Assembly: GCA_031276195.1 (NCBI GenBank)
Contig: JAISNN010000040.1
Location: forward strand, 1 to 37,163
Reading direction: 5' to 3'
Origin: Clostridiales bacterium
GTDB taxonomy: Bacteria; Bacillota; Clostridia; Christensenellales; JAISNN01
Length of the DNA stretch: 37,163 nucleotides
Positions 26,180 through 33,446 of this stretch are shown piece by piece. A program made the translations under genes and the position numbers. The first letter of the stretch is position 1; each line of letters starts with the position of its first letter. The notes beneath the pieces were generated by a model. It did no database searches and was not told the DNA's origin. It saw nothing but the letters and a program-made list of their open reading frames with translations.

Positions 26180-27604
26180 TTACGTTACCATTTTAATCGC
26201 GTCGGAGATAGTTTTTTCCAACGCTTCCCTGCCGTATTTGTCCACTTCCGCCTTATTTTTTTCGCCGTGCGTAAGGCAGCCCGCGCCCCCGATACATCCG
26301 CCCGCGCAAGCCATTCCCTCGATAAAGTTTCCGTCAAGCGACTGTCTGCTCAATTTTATCAGCGCGGCGCGGCATGCTTCGATTCCGTCGCAAGGCACGG
26401 GTTTGAAGTCAAAACCGGCGAGTCCCCTCTCCTTCAAGCCTTCCGCGACCGCGTCGGAAAGGCCGCCCGACCGCGCGAAGATCCTCCCGTAATACGAGGC
26501 GTTGTCGAGAACGTCCTCATTCATCGCCGCGATATCTATATTTTTGCTGTCAAAGAGAGCCTGCAATTCCTCAAACGTGATCACCGCGTCCACGTACGGG
26601 CGCGCGTCCTCACGCAGAACCTCCGCTTTTTTCGCGGTGCAAGGACCGATAAATATAATTTTCGCGGTCGGTTCGGTTTTTTTTATGTATTTCGATACGG
26701 TGGCCATAGGCGACAGGTTATGCGAGATATGCCGCGCCATATCTGGAAACTGTTTTCTGACATAATCGGTGAACGCGGGGCAGCACGAACTTGTGAGAAT
26801 GCCTTTTTCCGCCAACTCCGCCGCCTCTTCGTAGGCGACCATATCCGCGCCCAGAGCCGCCTCCACGACGGTATGAAAGCCGATAGCCTTAATTCCGCCG
26901 ACGACCTGCCCCAATTTCGCGTATTTAAACTGACTTGAAACGGAGGGGGCGACGACGGCGTACACTTTATATTCGGAATTACCCGCGCTTTTTTTGATTA
27001 TATCGATCGCGTCCAATATGTAAGACTTATCCATAATCGCGCCCCACGGGCATTGATAGACGCACGCGCCGCAAGCGATACATTTATTATTATCTATTTT
27101 TGCGGCTTTGGTTTCGCTCATAGAGATTGCCTTGACTTTGCAGGACTGTTCGCACGGACGTTTATTGTTTATGATCGCGCTGTACGGGCATACTTTCGCG
27201 CATTGACCGCATTCGACGCATTTCGTCTTATCTATGCGCGCCGTATGGTTGCCGTCGAAGGATATCGCGTCGCGGCGGCACGCTCCCTCGCAGTGGTGGG
27301 CGATACAGCCGCGGCACGCGCCCGTAACGGCATAGCCGCCCATGGGACATTCGTCGCAGGCGATATCGATAACCTCTATGACGTTCGGATTATCTTTCGC
27401 GCCGCCCATAGCGAGCTTGACGCGTTCGCCGACGATCGCCCGTTCTTTATAGACGCAGCAGCGCATAGTGGGGGTTTTTCCGGGTACGATGATACCGGGA
27501 ATGTCCAAGATTTTTTCGAGCAGCGTGCCGTCCCACGCGAACCTTGCGACTTCGCGCAGTACGCTGTATTTTAAATATTGTACTTTGGTGTCAAATTTTC
27601 TCAT
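26180..27604 (-). CDS. Monomeric [FeFe] hydrogenase, group-B-like
   Basis: A 474-residue iron-sulfur protein. The N-terminal half has many cysteines: C83/C86, C97-C109, then two ferredoxin-like 4Fe-4S motifs (C129-x2-C-x2-C-x3-C139 with partner C151/C155, and C175-x2-C-x2-C-x3-C185). The C-terminal half carries the H-cluster motifs: L1 TSSCCPAF (C274), L2 GPCTAKKAE (C322) and L3 GMACAGGCIGG (C433, C437). The A-for-P change in L3 and the TSSCCPA form differ from group A enzymes and fit group B. It likely makes or consumes H2 with ferredoxin; activity is inferred. It has a promoter at 27902-27930 with a repeat-filled leader. A [2Fe-2S] protein gene lies upstream. The maturases hydEFG are not in the window. 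Confidence 0.88.
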   Translation of the reverse strand: MRKFDTKVQYLKYSVLREVARFAWDGTLLEKILDIPGIIVPGKTPTMRCCVYKERAIVGERVKLAMGGAKDNPNVIEVIDIACDECPMGGYAVTGACRGCIAHHCEGACRRDAISFDGNHTARIDKTKCVECGQCAKVCPYSAIINNKRPCEQSCKVKAISMSETKAAKIDNNKCIACGACVYQCPWGAIMDKSYILDAIDIIKKSAGNSEYKVYAVVAPSVSSQFKYAKLGQVVGGIKAIGFHTVVEAALGADMVAYEEAAELAEKGILTSSCCPAFTDYVRKQFPDMARHISHNLSPMATVSKYIKKTEPTAKIIFIGPCTAKKAEVLREDARPYVDAVITFEELQALFDSKNIDIAAMNEDVLDNASYYGRIFARSGGLSDAVAEGLKERGLAGFDFKPVPCDGIEACRAALIKLSRQSLDGNFIEGMACAGGCIGGAGCLTHGEKNKAEVDKYGREALEKTISDAIKMVT

Positions 27605-27677
27605 TGTTAAGACCTCTTTTCTCTCCGATTAACGGGCAAACCAATCCGCGCCGTTTTTTTGTATGCCTTTCGATATC

Positions 27678-27907
27678 GTACTTTAAAATGTTTTTTCTTA
27701 TGCCTTATTTAATTATATATCTTAAAACGCTTTTCTCATATACTTTTCGGTTACGTATCTTAAAATGTTTTTCTCATATGCCTTATTTAATTACATATCT
27801 CAAAATACTTTTCTCATATACTTTTCGGTTACATATCTTAAAACGCTTTTCTCATATGCCTTTCGGCGCATATCTTAAAACGCTTTTTTATTCCCTATCT
27901 TAAAATA
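27678..27907. repeat. Six to seven tandem 37-40-bp repeats in the hydrogenase leader
   Basis: Units begin near 27681, 27721, 27759, 27799, 27837, 27874 and (truncated) 27899, with periods alternating roughly 40 and 38. The core is ATCTTAAAACGCTTTTCTCA followed by TATGCCTT or TATACTTTT and a variable end. Two alternating subtypes (TATTTAATTA versus TCGGTTACAT) suggest a roughly 78-bp higher-order unit. The array lies wholly between the candidate promoter and the hydrogenase start, so it would be transcribed. Confidence 0.85.
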
Positions 27908-27930
27908 ACCTTTTTTTGTTTTTTTGTCAA
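27902..27930 (-). promoter_or_regulatory. Candidate promoter of the hydrogenase gene
   Basis: The minus strand has a perfect -35 TTGACA (27925-27930) and a weak -10 TATTTT (27902-27907) with 17-bp spacing through an A-rich spacer. It would give a leader of about 290 nt that passes through the tandem repeats. Confidence 0.5.
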
Positions 27931-28079
27931 CTTTTTTTCAACGATTTCAATGTTTTTCAAAAATTTTCATTTTTTGAGCAATTAAACAATGAACTAACGA
28001 CAACATTTCTCATTATCCATACGCTCCCCTCCGTAAGAAGCGCAAATGTTGTATCCTCCCTTTCTCTCATTATCCTCAC

Positions 28080-28371
28080 ATTCCCCTCCGTGGGAGGGGC
28101 GTAGGGGTGGGGCGACCTTATTATTTCCATCGCCGCAATCACTCTCTTACCCTATACCGTCTCACGCTTCAACAACTTTTTTCACTTCATAAATTCCCCT
28201 CCGTGGGAGGGGCGTAGGGGTGGGGCGACATTTCTCTCATTATCCTTACATTCCCCTCCGTGGGAGGGGGCAAAAGGGGTGGGGCGGTCTTATTATTTCC
28301 GCGCCGCAATCACTCTCTTACCTTATACCGCCTCACGCTTCAACAACTTTTTTTGCTTCATAAATTCCCCT
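28080..28371 (+). repeat. Three hairpin/G-tract elements within a 170-bp direct duplication
   Basis: Full copies start at 28080, 28193 and 28250; decayed ones start near 28024 and 28364. Segments 28080-28200 and 28250-28370 are about 120-bp near-identical duplicates: an element, then TTATTATTTCC, GCCGCAATCACTCTCTTACC, CTCACGCTTCAACAACTTTT and ATAAATTCCCCT. The first two full copies have GGGGCGTAGGGG in place of GGGGATCAAAGGGG. The remainder of the 27605-28424 gap holds the hydrogenase leader array and a T-rich stretch; no gene is seen. Confidence 0.85.
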
Positions 28372-28424
28372 CTTAACGAGAGAGGATTTTAAAGCCGATT
28401 TTAGTTTTACGCGTTTTTTTTATT

Positions 28425-28676
28425 TCATTTCGCGCTTTTAACCTTAGCCGATATTTCGTTTTCAAAGAATGTTCCGACCGTCGCGGGTGTTACGGAAAAA
28501 TTTTTCCCGTCCGCCGTAACGCATACGCCGTTTTGGCAATTTCCCATACAAAACGCGCCCGCGAGTTCGACGCGTTCTTTCAGCCCGTTTTCAGCGATCA
28601 ATGTTTGGAGTTCCTCGACTATCGCGCGCGAACCTTTCAAGTGGCAAGAACTGCCGATACACACCGTTACTTTCAT
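28425..28676 (-). CDS. Thioredoxin-like [2Fe-2S] ferredoxin
   Basis: A small 83-residue protein with the C-x4-C ... C-x3-C pattern (Cys6, Cys11, Cys43, Cys47) of the NuoE/HydC-type thioredoxin-fold [2Fe-2S] domain: VCIGSSCHLKGS and AFCMGNCQNGVCV. It probably carries electrons to or from a redox enzyme. Proteins of this kind accompany [FeFe] hydrogenases in Clostridia, and the hydrogenase gene lies downstream on the same strand, 820 bp away. I chose ATG 28676 since AGGAG lies 9 nt upstream; the 15 codons further upstream are not family-like. Confidence 0.85.
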   Translation of the reverse strand: MKVTVCIGSSCHLKGSRAIVEELQTLIAENGLKERVELAGAFCMGNCQNGVCVTADGKNFSVTPATVGTFFENEISAKVKSAK

Positions 28677-28757
28677 TTTCGTACTCTCCTTTTTTTCTTT
28701 ATCCGCCAAGCCGCAAAACATAAAAATTCAAACCCGCAATACGGGATGTTAAAGCCT

Positions 28758-28988
28758 CAATTCACAATTTACAATCCGTAATTCTCAATCCGTAATTCTC
28801 AATTCGCAATTCGTAATTCGCAATCCGTAATTCTCAATCCGTAATTCTCAATTCGTAATTCGTAATTCGCAATTCGTAATTCGCAATCCGCAATTCCCAA
28901 TTCTCAATTCCCAATTCCCAATTCTCAATTCTCAATTCGCAATTCGCAATCCGCAATCCGTAATCCTCAATTTCTAATTCTCAATCCA
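28758..28988. repeat. 33-copy in-register heptanucleotide array
   Basis: The 231-bp tract parses without a single insertion or deletion into 33 units of 7 bp with consensus YAATYCN (CAATTCG, TAATTCG, CAATCCG, TAATTCT, CAATTCC and similar). Only base substitutions at fixed positions differ between units. Frequent TAA triplets rule out coding on the plus strand. It occupies most of the 28677-29057 gap between the phosphotransferase gene and the [2Fe-2S] gene; the rest of the gap shows nothing. Confidence 0.95.
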
Positions 28989-29057
28989 AAATATAAATCC
29001 AAAATTCGCTAACGCGCGCAATCCCTCTAACCGCCGCCGACCGCTAACCGCCGCCCT

Positions 29058-29813
29058 CTACTCATAATCCGCCACATTCACCCACGACAGCAAAAACTCC
29101 CTCTCTTTCGGGTTGCCCTTTACGGACTGCGACGCGGCGACGATCGGCAGCCATTTCAGCACGTACTGTTTTTCGGTGTTACTTTTTTTGCAAAAAATTT
29201 CGAGATATTTTTCCGCGCTTTCGGTATCCCCGTTCAGCCAAAAGATGAGGTAGGTTCTCGCGACGTCCGCGGAGGCGTTGCCCTGCGTCGCGTGCGACCA
29301 GTCAAGGATATACGCCGTTCCGTCCTCTTTTATGATTATGTTGCTCGGATTAAAATCCCCGTGGCACACCTTATTATGTTTCGGAAGCCCTTCCAACCGC
29401 GTATTGAGGTCATAGCGCACGGTGGGATCGAGGTTTGCCTCTCCGATTTTTCTGTTCATTTTGTCTTTCAGGCGGCTCAAAAGGGGTGATCTTTTGGCGT
29501 GGACGCTCATTTGCAAATCCACAAAAAGATTCAAATACTCGTCCTTTTTTTCGGGATTTTCCGTCATCAACTGTTGCAGCGTTTTCCCCTCGACGTATTC
29601 CGAGATGATCGCCCATTTCCCGTCCTGCTTAGTAACCTCCAAAATGCTCGGAATGTTCAGTCCCGTCTCCTCTACGCGCGCTTGATTGAGGGCTTCGTTT
29701 AAGACGTCCGATTTTGAATAACTTTCGTCGAAGACTTTGACGACGCGATCCCCGTCGCGGTATATAATTTTCGAGGTTCTGACGGCGATAATTTTGCCGT
29801 ATTGAATATCCAT
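29058..29813 (-). CDS. Aminoglycoside-phosphotransferase/choline-kinase-fold protein
   Basis: A 251-residue protein with the APH-type kinase fold. It has an N-lobe lysine candidate (Lys26 in VVKVF), the catalytic loop HGDFNPSNIII (Asp153, Asn158) and a metal-binding DWS (Asp171). Families of this fold phosphorylate small molecules such as choline, sugars or antibiotics; the substrate cannot be read from the sequence. It lies in a redox cluster, between adhE and the [2Fe-2S] gene. AGGAG precedes the ATG. I would not call it a resistance gene. Confidence 0.85.
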   Translation of the reverse strand: MDIQYGKIIAVRTSKIIYRDGDRVVKVFDESYSKSDVLNEALNQARVEETGLNIPSILEVTKQDGKWAIISEYVEGKTLQQLMTENPEKKDEYLNLFVDLQMSVHAKRSPLLSRLKDKMNRKIGEANLDPTVRYDLNTRLEGLPKHNKVCHGDFNPSNIIIKEDGTAYILDWSHATQGNASADVARTYLIFWLNGDTESAEKYLEIFCKKSNTEKQYVLKWLPIVAASQSVKGNPKEREFLLSWVNVADYE

Positions 29814-29847
29814 TTTTATTTCTCCTTATAAATTTTTATACTTTTTT

Positions 29848-29880
29848 AAAACGGAATTTTTTACGGTACCGTTCCGTTTT
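29848..29880. terminator. Hairpin with T-tract upstream of the phosphotransferase gene
   Basis: AAAACGGAA (29848-29856) pairs with TTCCGTTTT (29872-29880), and the loop contains the palindrome ACGGTACCGT. It has terminator-like T-runs on both strands. On the minus strand it lies just before the phosphotransferase start, so it might act as an attenuator or simply end upstream transcription from adhE. Confidence 0.4.
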
Positions 29881-29886
29881 TTATAT

Positions 29887-30064
29887 TTTATGCCTTTAAA
29901 TGCAAAATCTTATTTTTTATATATTTATAGCAAAGTTCCGTTCTTGTTTTTTTATGTTTTGCGTCTTTATATCGGAATTCCGTTCTTGTTTTTTATGCTT
30001 TATGCCTTTAAATGCAAAATCTTATTTTTTATATATTTATAGCAAAGTTCCGTTCTTGTTTTTT
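29887..30064. repeat. Perfect 66-bp direct repeat
   Basis: 29887-29952 and 29999-30064 are identical over 66 bp (from TTTATGCCTTTAAATGCAAA to GTTCCGTTCTTGTTTTTT), 112 bp apart. The sequence between them contains a further partial copy of GTTCCGTTCTTGTTTTTTATG. With the hairpin/G-tract copies this fills the 29814-30273 gap; no gene is visible. Confidence 0.9.
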
Positions 30065-30112
30065 ATGTATTTATAGCAAAGCATTTTAGCGGTAGTTCGC
30101 TCATTATCCGCT

Positions 30113-30270
30113 ATTCCCCTCCGTGGGAGGGGATAAAGGGGTGGGGCGAAACGTCGTTTTGAAACTCTACCCTTTTACGTCAACGACAACGGAAAACAAA
30201 AACAACGCATTTTAACGGCATTTTACTCATTATCCGCTATTCCCCTCCGCGGGAGGGGATAAGGAATAGG
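30113..30270 (+). repeat. One full and one truncated hairpin/G-tract element after adhE
   Basis: A full copy lies at 30113-30149. A second begins at 30239 with a CGC loop and GGGAGGGGATAAGG, but then continues into GAATAGGATTTT instead of GGGGTGGGGCG. Both are preceded by the shared flank CTCATTATCCGCT. The truncated one lies immediately downstream of the adhE stop. Confidence 0.85.
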
Positions 30271-30273
30271 ATT

Positions 30274-32886
30274 TTAAACGCTTTTACGCTTGCCGTAATA
30301 CGCGTTCAGATACATTTGCTTTATTTCGGACATCAGCGGATATCTCGGATTCGCCCCCGTGCATTGATCGTCGAACGCCTGTTCCGTCATTTCGTCGATT
30401 CTATCCAAAAAGTCTTTCTCGTCGATTCCGTAGTCTTTGATCGTCTTTTTTATGCCGATTTTCTCTTTCAGTTCTCCGACCGCCTTGATCAGCCCCTCAA
30501 ATTTTTCCTTATCGGTTTTGCCTTTGATTCCGAGGTAATCGGCGATTTCCGCGTATCTCGCCAAGGTATGCGGATGATCGTACTGCGAAAACGTCCCCAT
30601 TTTCGCGGGCGTTTCCGCGGCGTTGAAGCGCAGAACCTCCTCTATCATGAGCGCGTTTGCGACGCCGTGCGGTAAGTGATGGAACGCGCCCAACTTATGC
30701 GCCATCGAGTGGCATACGCCCAAAAACGCGTTCGCGAAAGCCATACCGGCGATAGTCGCGGCGTTCGCCGTTTTTTCGCGCGCAATAGCGTCGTTTCCGT
30801 CGTCGTACGCGCGCGGCAGGTATTCAAAAATGATTTTTAAAGCGCGTAGCGCGAGTCCGTCCGTATAGTCGGTCGCGAGCATAGACGCGTAGGCTTCCAA
30901 GGCGTGCGTCGCCGCGTCGATTCCGGACGCCGCGGTCAAGCCTTTGGGCGCGCTCATATGCAAATCCGCGTCCACGACCGCCATATCGGGCATCAATTCA
31001 TAGTCCGCGAGAGGGTATTTCACGCCGCTTTTCTCGTCCGTTATGACCGCGAAGGGCGTAACTTCGCTGCCCGTTCCGGCGGAGGTGGGTACGGCGATAA
31101 AATACGCCTTTCCGCCCATTTTCGGGAAAGTATAGATCCTCTTTCTGATGTCCGAAAAGCGCATCGCCATATCCATAAAATCCGCGTCGGGGTGTTCGTA
31201 CAAAACCCACATAATTTTTGCGGCGTCCATAGCGGAACCTCCGCCGAGGGCGATTATGACGTCCGGTTTAAACGCGCTCATTTGCGCCGCTCCCTCTTTC
31301 GCGCAGGCGAGCGTGGGGTCGGGCGCGACGTTATAAAAGACGGTATGCGAAAGACCGATCTCGTCCAATTTATCCGTTACGGGTTTTGTATAGCCGTTTT
31401 GATAGAGGAAATTATCGGTAACGATAAACGCTTTTTTCTTATTTAAAACGCTTTTCAATTCGTCCAGCGCGACGGGCAGACAGCCTTTTTTGATATATAT
31501 TTTTTCGGGCGTTCTGAACCAAAGCATATTTTCTCTCCTTTCGGCTACGGTTTTTATATTCAAAAGATGTTTAACTCCGACGTTTTCGGAAACGCTGTTT
31601 CCGCCCCACGAGCCGCAGCCCAAGGTGAGGGACGGGGCGACTTTAAAGTTATAGAGGTCGCCGATACCGCCGTGCGAGGAGGGGGTATTGACGACGATAC
31701 GGCAGGTTTTCATACGGGCTTGGAATTCCGCGAGTTTCGCGCTTTCTTTCGCCGTATCGAGATATACGGACGCGGTATGCCCGTAGCCGCCGTCGGCGAT
31801 AAGCCGTTCCGCCTTTTCCGCGGCATCGTTAAAGTCCTTCGCCCTGTACATTGCCAGAACGGGCGACAGTTTTTCGTGCGCGAATTCCTCCGAAAGTTCG
31901 ACGCTTTCCACCTCTCCGATTAGGATTTTCGCATCTTTCGGAACGGAAAAGCCGCTGATTTCGGCGATTTTGAACGCGCTTTGTCCGACGATTTTCGCGT
32001 TGAGCGCGCCGTTTATGATGATAGTTTTTCTCACCTTTTCGGTTTCGTCCGCGCTCAAAAAATAGCATCCGCGCGCGGCGAATTCCTTTTTCACCGCGTC
32101 GTATACGCTGTCCAAGACGATTACCGCCTGTTCGGAGGCGCAAATCATACCGTTGTCGAAGGTTTTTGAATGCACGATCGAATTGACGGCGAGCAAGATA
32201 TCCGCGCTGCCGTCGATGACGGCGGGGACGTTTCCGGGTCCTACGCCGATGGCGGGCTTGCCGCTGGAATAGGCGGCTTTGACCATACCGGGACCGCCCG
32301 TCGCCAAAATGATATCGGCTTCTTTCATTACGAGGTTTGTCATAACGAGGCTGGGTATGTCGATCCAGCCGATGATACCTTCGGGCGCGCCCGCTTCGAC
32401 GGCGGCTTCGAGGACGATTTTCGCGGCGGCGATAGTGGAATTTTTCGCTCTGGGGTGGGGGCTGATGATGATTCCGTTACGCGTCTTTAAGGCGATGAGC
32501 GTCTTAAAAATAGCCGTGGAGGTCGGGTTTGTCGTGGGGATGACGGCGGCGATAACGCCTATCGGTTCGGCGATTTTTCTGATTCCGAACGCTTTATCCT
32601 CCTCTATTACGCCGCAAGTTTTCGTATCCTTGTAGGCGTTATATATATATTCCGCCGCGTAGTGATTTTTGATCACCTTATCCTCTACGATTCCCATACC
32701 CGTTTCTTCGGCGGCGGCTTTCGCGAGGGGGATACGCGCTTTTGCGGCGGCGGTTGCGGCGGCTTTAAAGATCGCGTCTACCTCCGCCTGTGAAAAACGC
32801 GCGAATTTGCTTTGAGCGGCGCGGACTTCGGCGATTTTCGCCGCGAGCGTCGCTTCGTCCTGAACGATGTCATACCTTGTAGCCAT
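30274..32886 (-). CDS. adhE: Bifunctional acetaldehyde-CoA/alcohol dehydrogenase
   Basis: AdhE reduces acetyl-CoA to acetaldehyde and then ethanol with NADH, and polymerises into spirosomes. The N-terminal aldehyde dehydrogenase domain has IPTTNPTSTAIFK, the glycine-rich GGPGMVKAAYSSGKPAIGVG and catalytic Cys (DNGMICASEQ, about residue 249). The C-terminal iron-dependent alcohol dehydrogenase domain begins near 455 with GGGSAMDAAK and the iron-binding IDAATHALEAY and HSMAHKLGAFHHLPHG. The length of 870 is normal. I chose ATG 32886 (MATRYDIVQ); the ATG at 32898 is only one base after GGAGG. It lies downstream of rex, the usual NADH-sensing repressor of adhE. Confidence 0.96.
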   Translation of the reverse strand: MATRYDIVQDEATLAAKIAEVRAAQSKFARFSQAEVDAIFKAAATAAAKARIPLAKAAAEETGMGIVEDKVIKNHYAAEYIYNAYKDTKTCGVIEEDKAFGIRKIAEPIGVIAAVIPTTNPTSTAIFKTLIALKTRNGIIISPHPRAKNSTIAAAKIVLEAAVEAGAPEGIIGWIDIPSLVMTNLVMKEADIILATGGPGMVKAAYSSGKPAIGVGPGNVPAVIDGSADILLAVNSIVHSKTFDNGMICASEQAVIVLDSVYDAVKKEFAARGCYFLSADETEKVRKTIIINGALNAKIVGQSAFKIAEISGFSVPKDAKILIGEVESVELSEEFAHEKLSPVLAMYRAKDFNDAAEKAERLIADGGYGHTASVYLDTAKESAKLAEFQARMKTCRIVVNTPSSHGGIGDLYNFKVAPSLTLGCGSWGGNSVSENVGVKHLLNIKTVAERRENMLWFRTPEKIYIKKGCLPVALDELKSVLNKKKAFIVTDNFLYQNGYTKPVTDKLDEIGLSHTVFYNVAPDPTLACAKEGAAQMSAFKPDVIIALGGGSAMDAAKIMWVLYEHPDADFMDMAMRFSDIRKRIYTFPKMGGKAYFIAVPTSAGTGSEVTPFAVITDEKSGVKYPLADYELMPDMAVVDADLHMSAPKGLTAASGIDAATHALEAYASMLATDYTDGLALRALKIIFEYLPRAYDDGNDAIAREKTANAATIAGMAFANAFLGVCHSMAHKLGAFHHLPHGVANALMIEEVLRFNAAETPAKMGTFSQYDHPHTLARYAEIADYLGIKGKTDKEKFEGLIKAVGELKEKIGIKKTIKDYGIDEKDFLDRIDEMTEQAFDDQCTGANPRYPLMSEIKQMYLNAYYGKRKSV

Positions 32887-32949
32887 AATATTTTTCATTC
32901 CTCCGGTTTATATCTCTTCTTGTTTTTGTTTTTTTATTTTTTTGTATTT

Positions 32950-33054
32950 CTTGTTTTTGTATTTCTTGTTTTTGCGTTTCTTGTTTTTGCGTTTCTTGTT
33001 TTTGTGTTTATTGTTTTTGCGTTTCTTGTTTTTGTGTTTCTTGTTTTTGTTTTC
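32950..33054. repeat. Seven tandem 15-bp repeats upstream of adhE
   Basis: Units of CTTGTTTTTGYGTTT start at 32950, 32965, 32980, 32995, 33010, 33025 and 33040, flanked to 32919 and 33110 by decayed T-rich versions. The minus strand (the adhE leader side) is A/G-rich with almost no secondary structure. The phenylalanine-rich plus-strand translation is an artefact of the repeat. Confidence 0.9.
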
Positions 33055-33166
33055 TTGATTTCTTGTTTTTGTTTTTTTATTTTTGTTTTCTTGTTTTTGT
33101 TTTTTTATTTTGATATTTCTAAAAATGTTTTATAAAGCGGCAGTTACCGTAAATTCCTTTCCTTAT

Positions 33167-33315
33167 ATTCCCCTCCGTGGGAGGGGACAAAGGGGTGGGG
33201 CGAACCTCTCTAATTATCCGCTATTCCCCTCCGTGGGAGGGGATAAAAGGGGTGGGGCGAATCCTATTCCCTCCTCAATTCCCCTCCGCGGGAGGGGATC
33301 AAAGGGGTGGGGCGA
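33167..33315 (+). repeat. Three hairpin/G-tract elements between rex and adhE
   Basis: Full copies start at 33167, 33223 and 33278 (spacing 56 and 55). The last has a CGC loop. The linker AATCCTATTCCCTCCTC between the second and third copies recurs exactly between the two copies at 34316 and 34371. With the 15-bp array these fill the 32887-33446 gap; a short TTATTCG triplet repeat (33419-33440) precedes the rex stop. No adhE promoter or consensus Rex operator is evident. Confidence 0.88.
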
Positions 33316-33446
33316 CCGATTCGGATTTATACCGATTTTTATCACTCATTTTTAAAACTGCCTTTATTTTTTTGTATTTCTTGTTTTTTTCTTATTTGCT
33401 TTTTGCTTTTCATTTTTCGTTATTCGTTATTCGTTATTTCGCTTTT

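Noticed and set aside
25944-26492. Plus-strand frame with repeated glycine-rich GVGRNFPHFPYI-type peptide
   Set aside because: It is a translation of the hairpin/G-tract tandem copies running antisense into the hydrogenase gene; it has no independent coding signs.
27544-27903. Plus-strand frame over the hydrogenase leader array
   Set aside because: It is an artefact of the 37-40-bp tandem repeat and overlaps the true hydrogenase start antisense.
29058-29813. Aminoglycoside resistance gene
   Set aside because: The fold matches the broad phosphotransferase family, but nothing points to an antibiotic substrate and there are no mobile-element signs nearby.
32812-33135. Plus-strand frame encoding a Phe/Leu/Val-rich, membrane-like peptide
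   Set aside because: The sequence is simply the 15-bp T-rich repeat read in a frame kept open by the period of 15. It has no ribosome binding site and is antisense to the adhE start.
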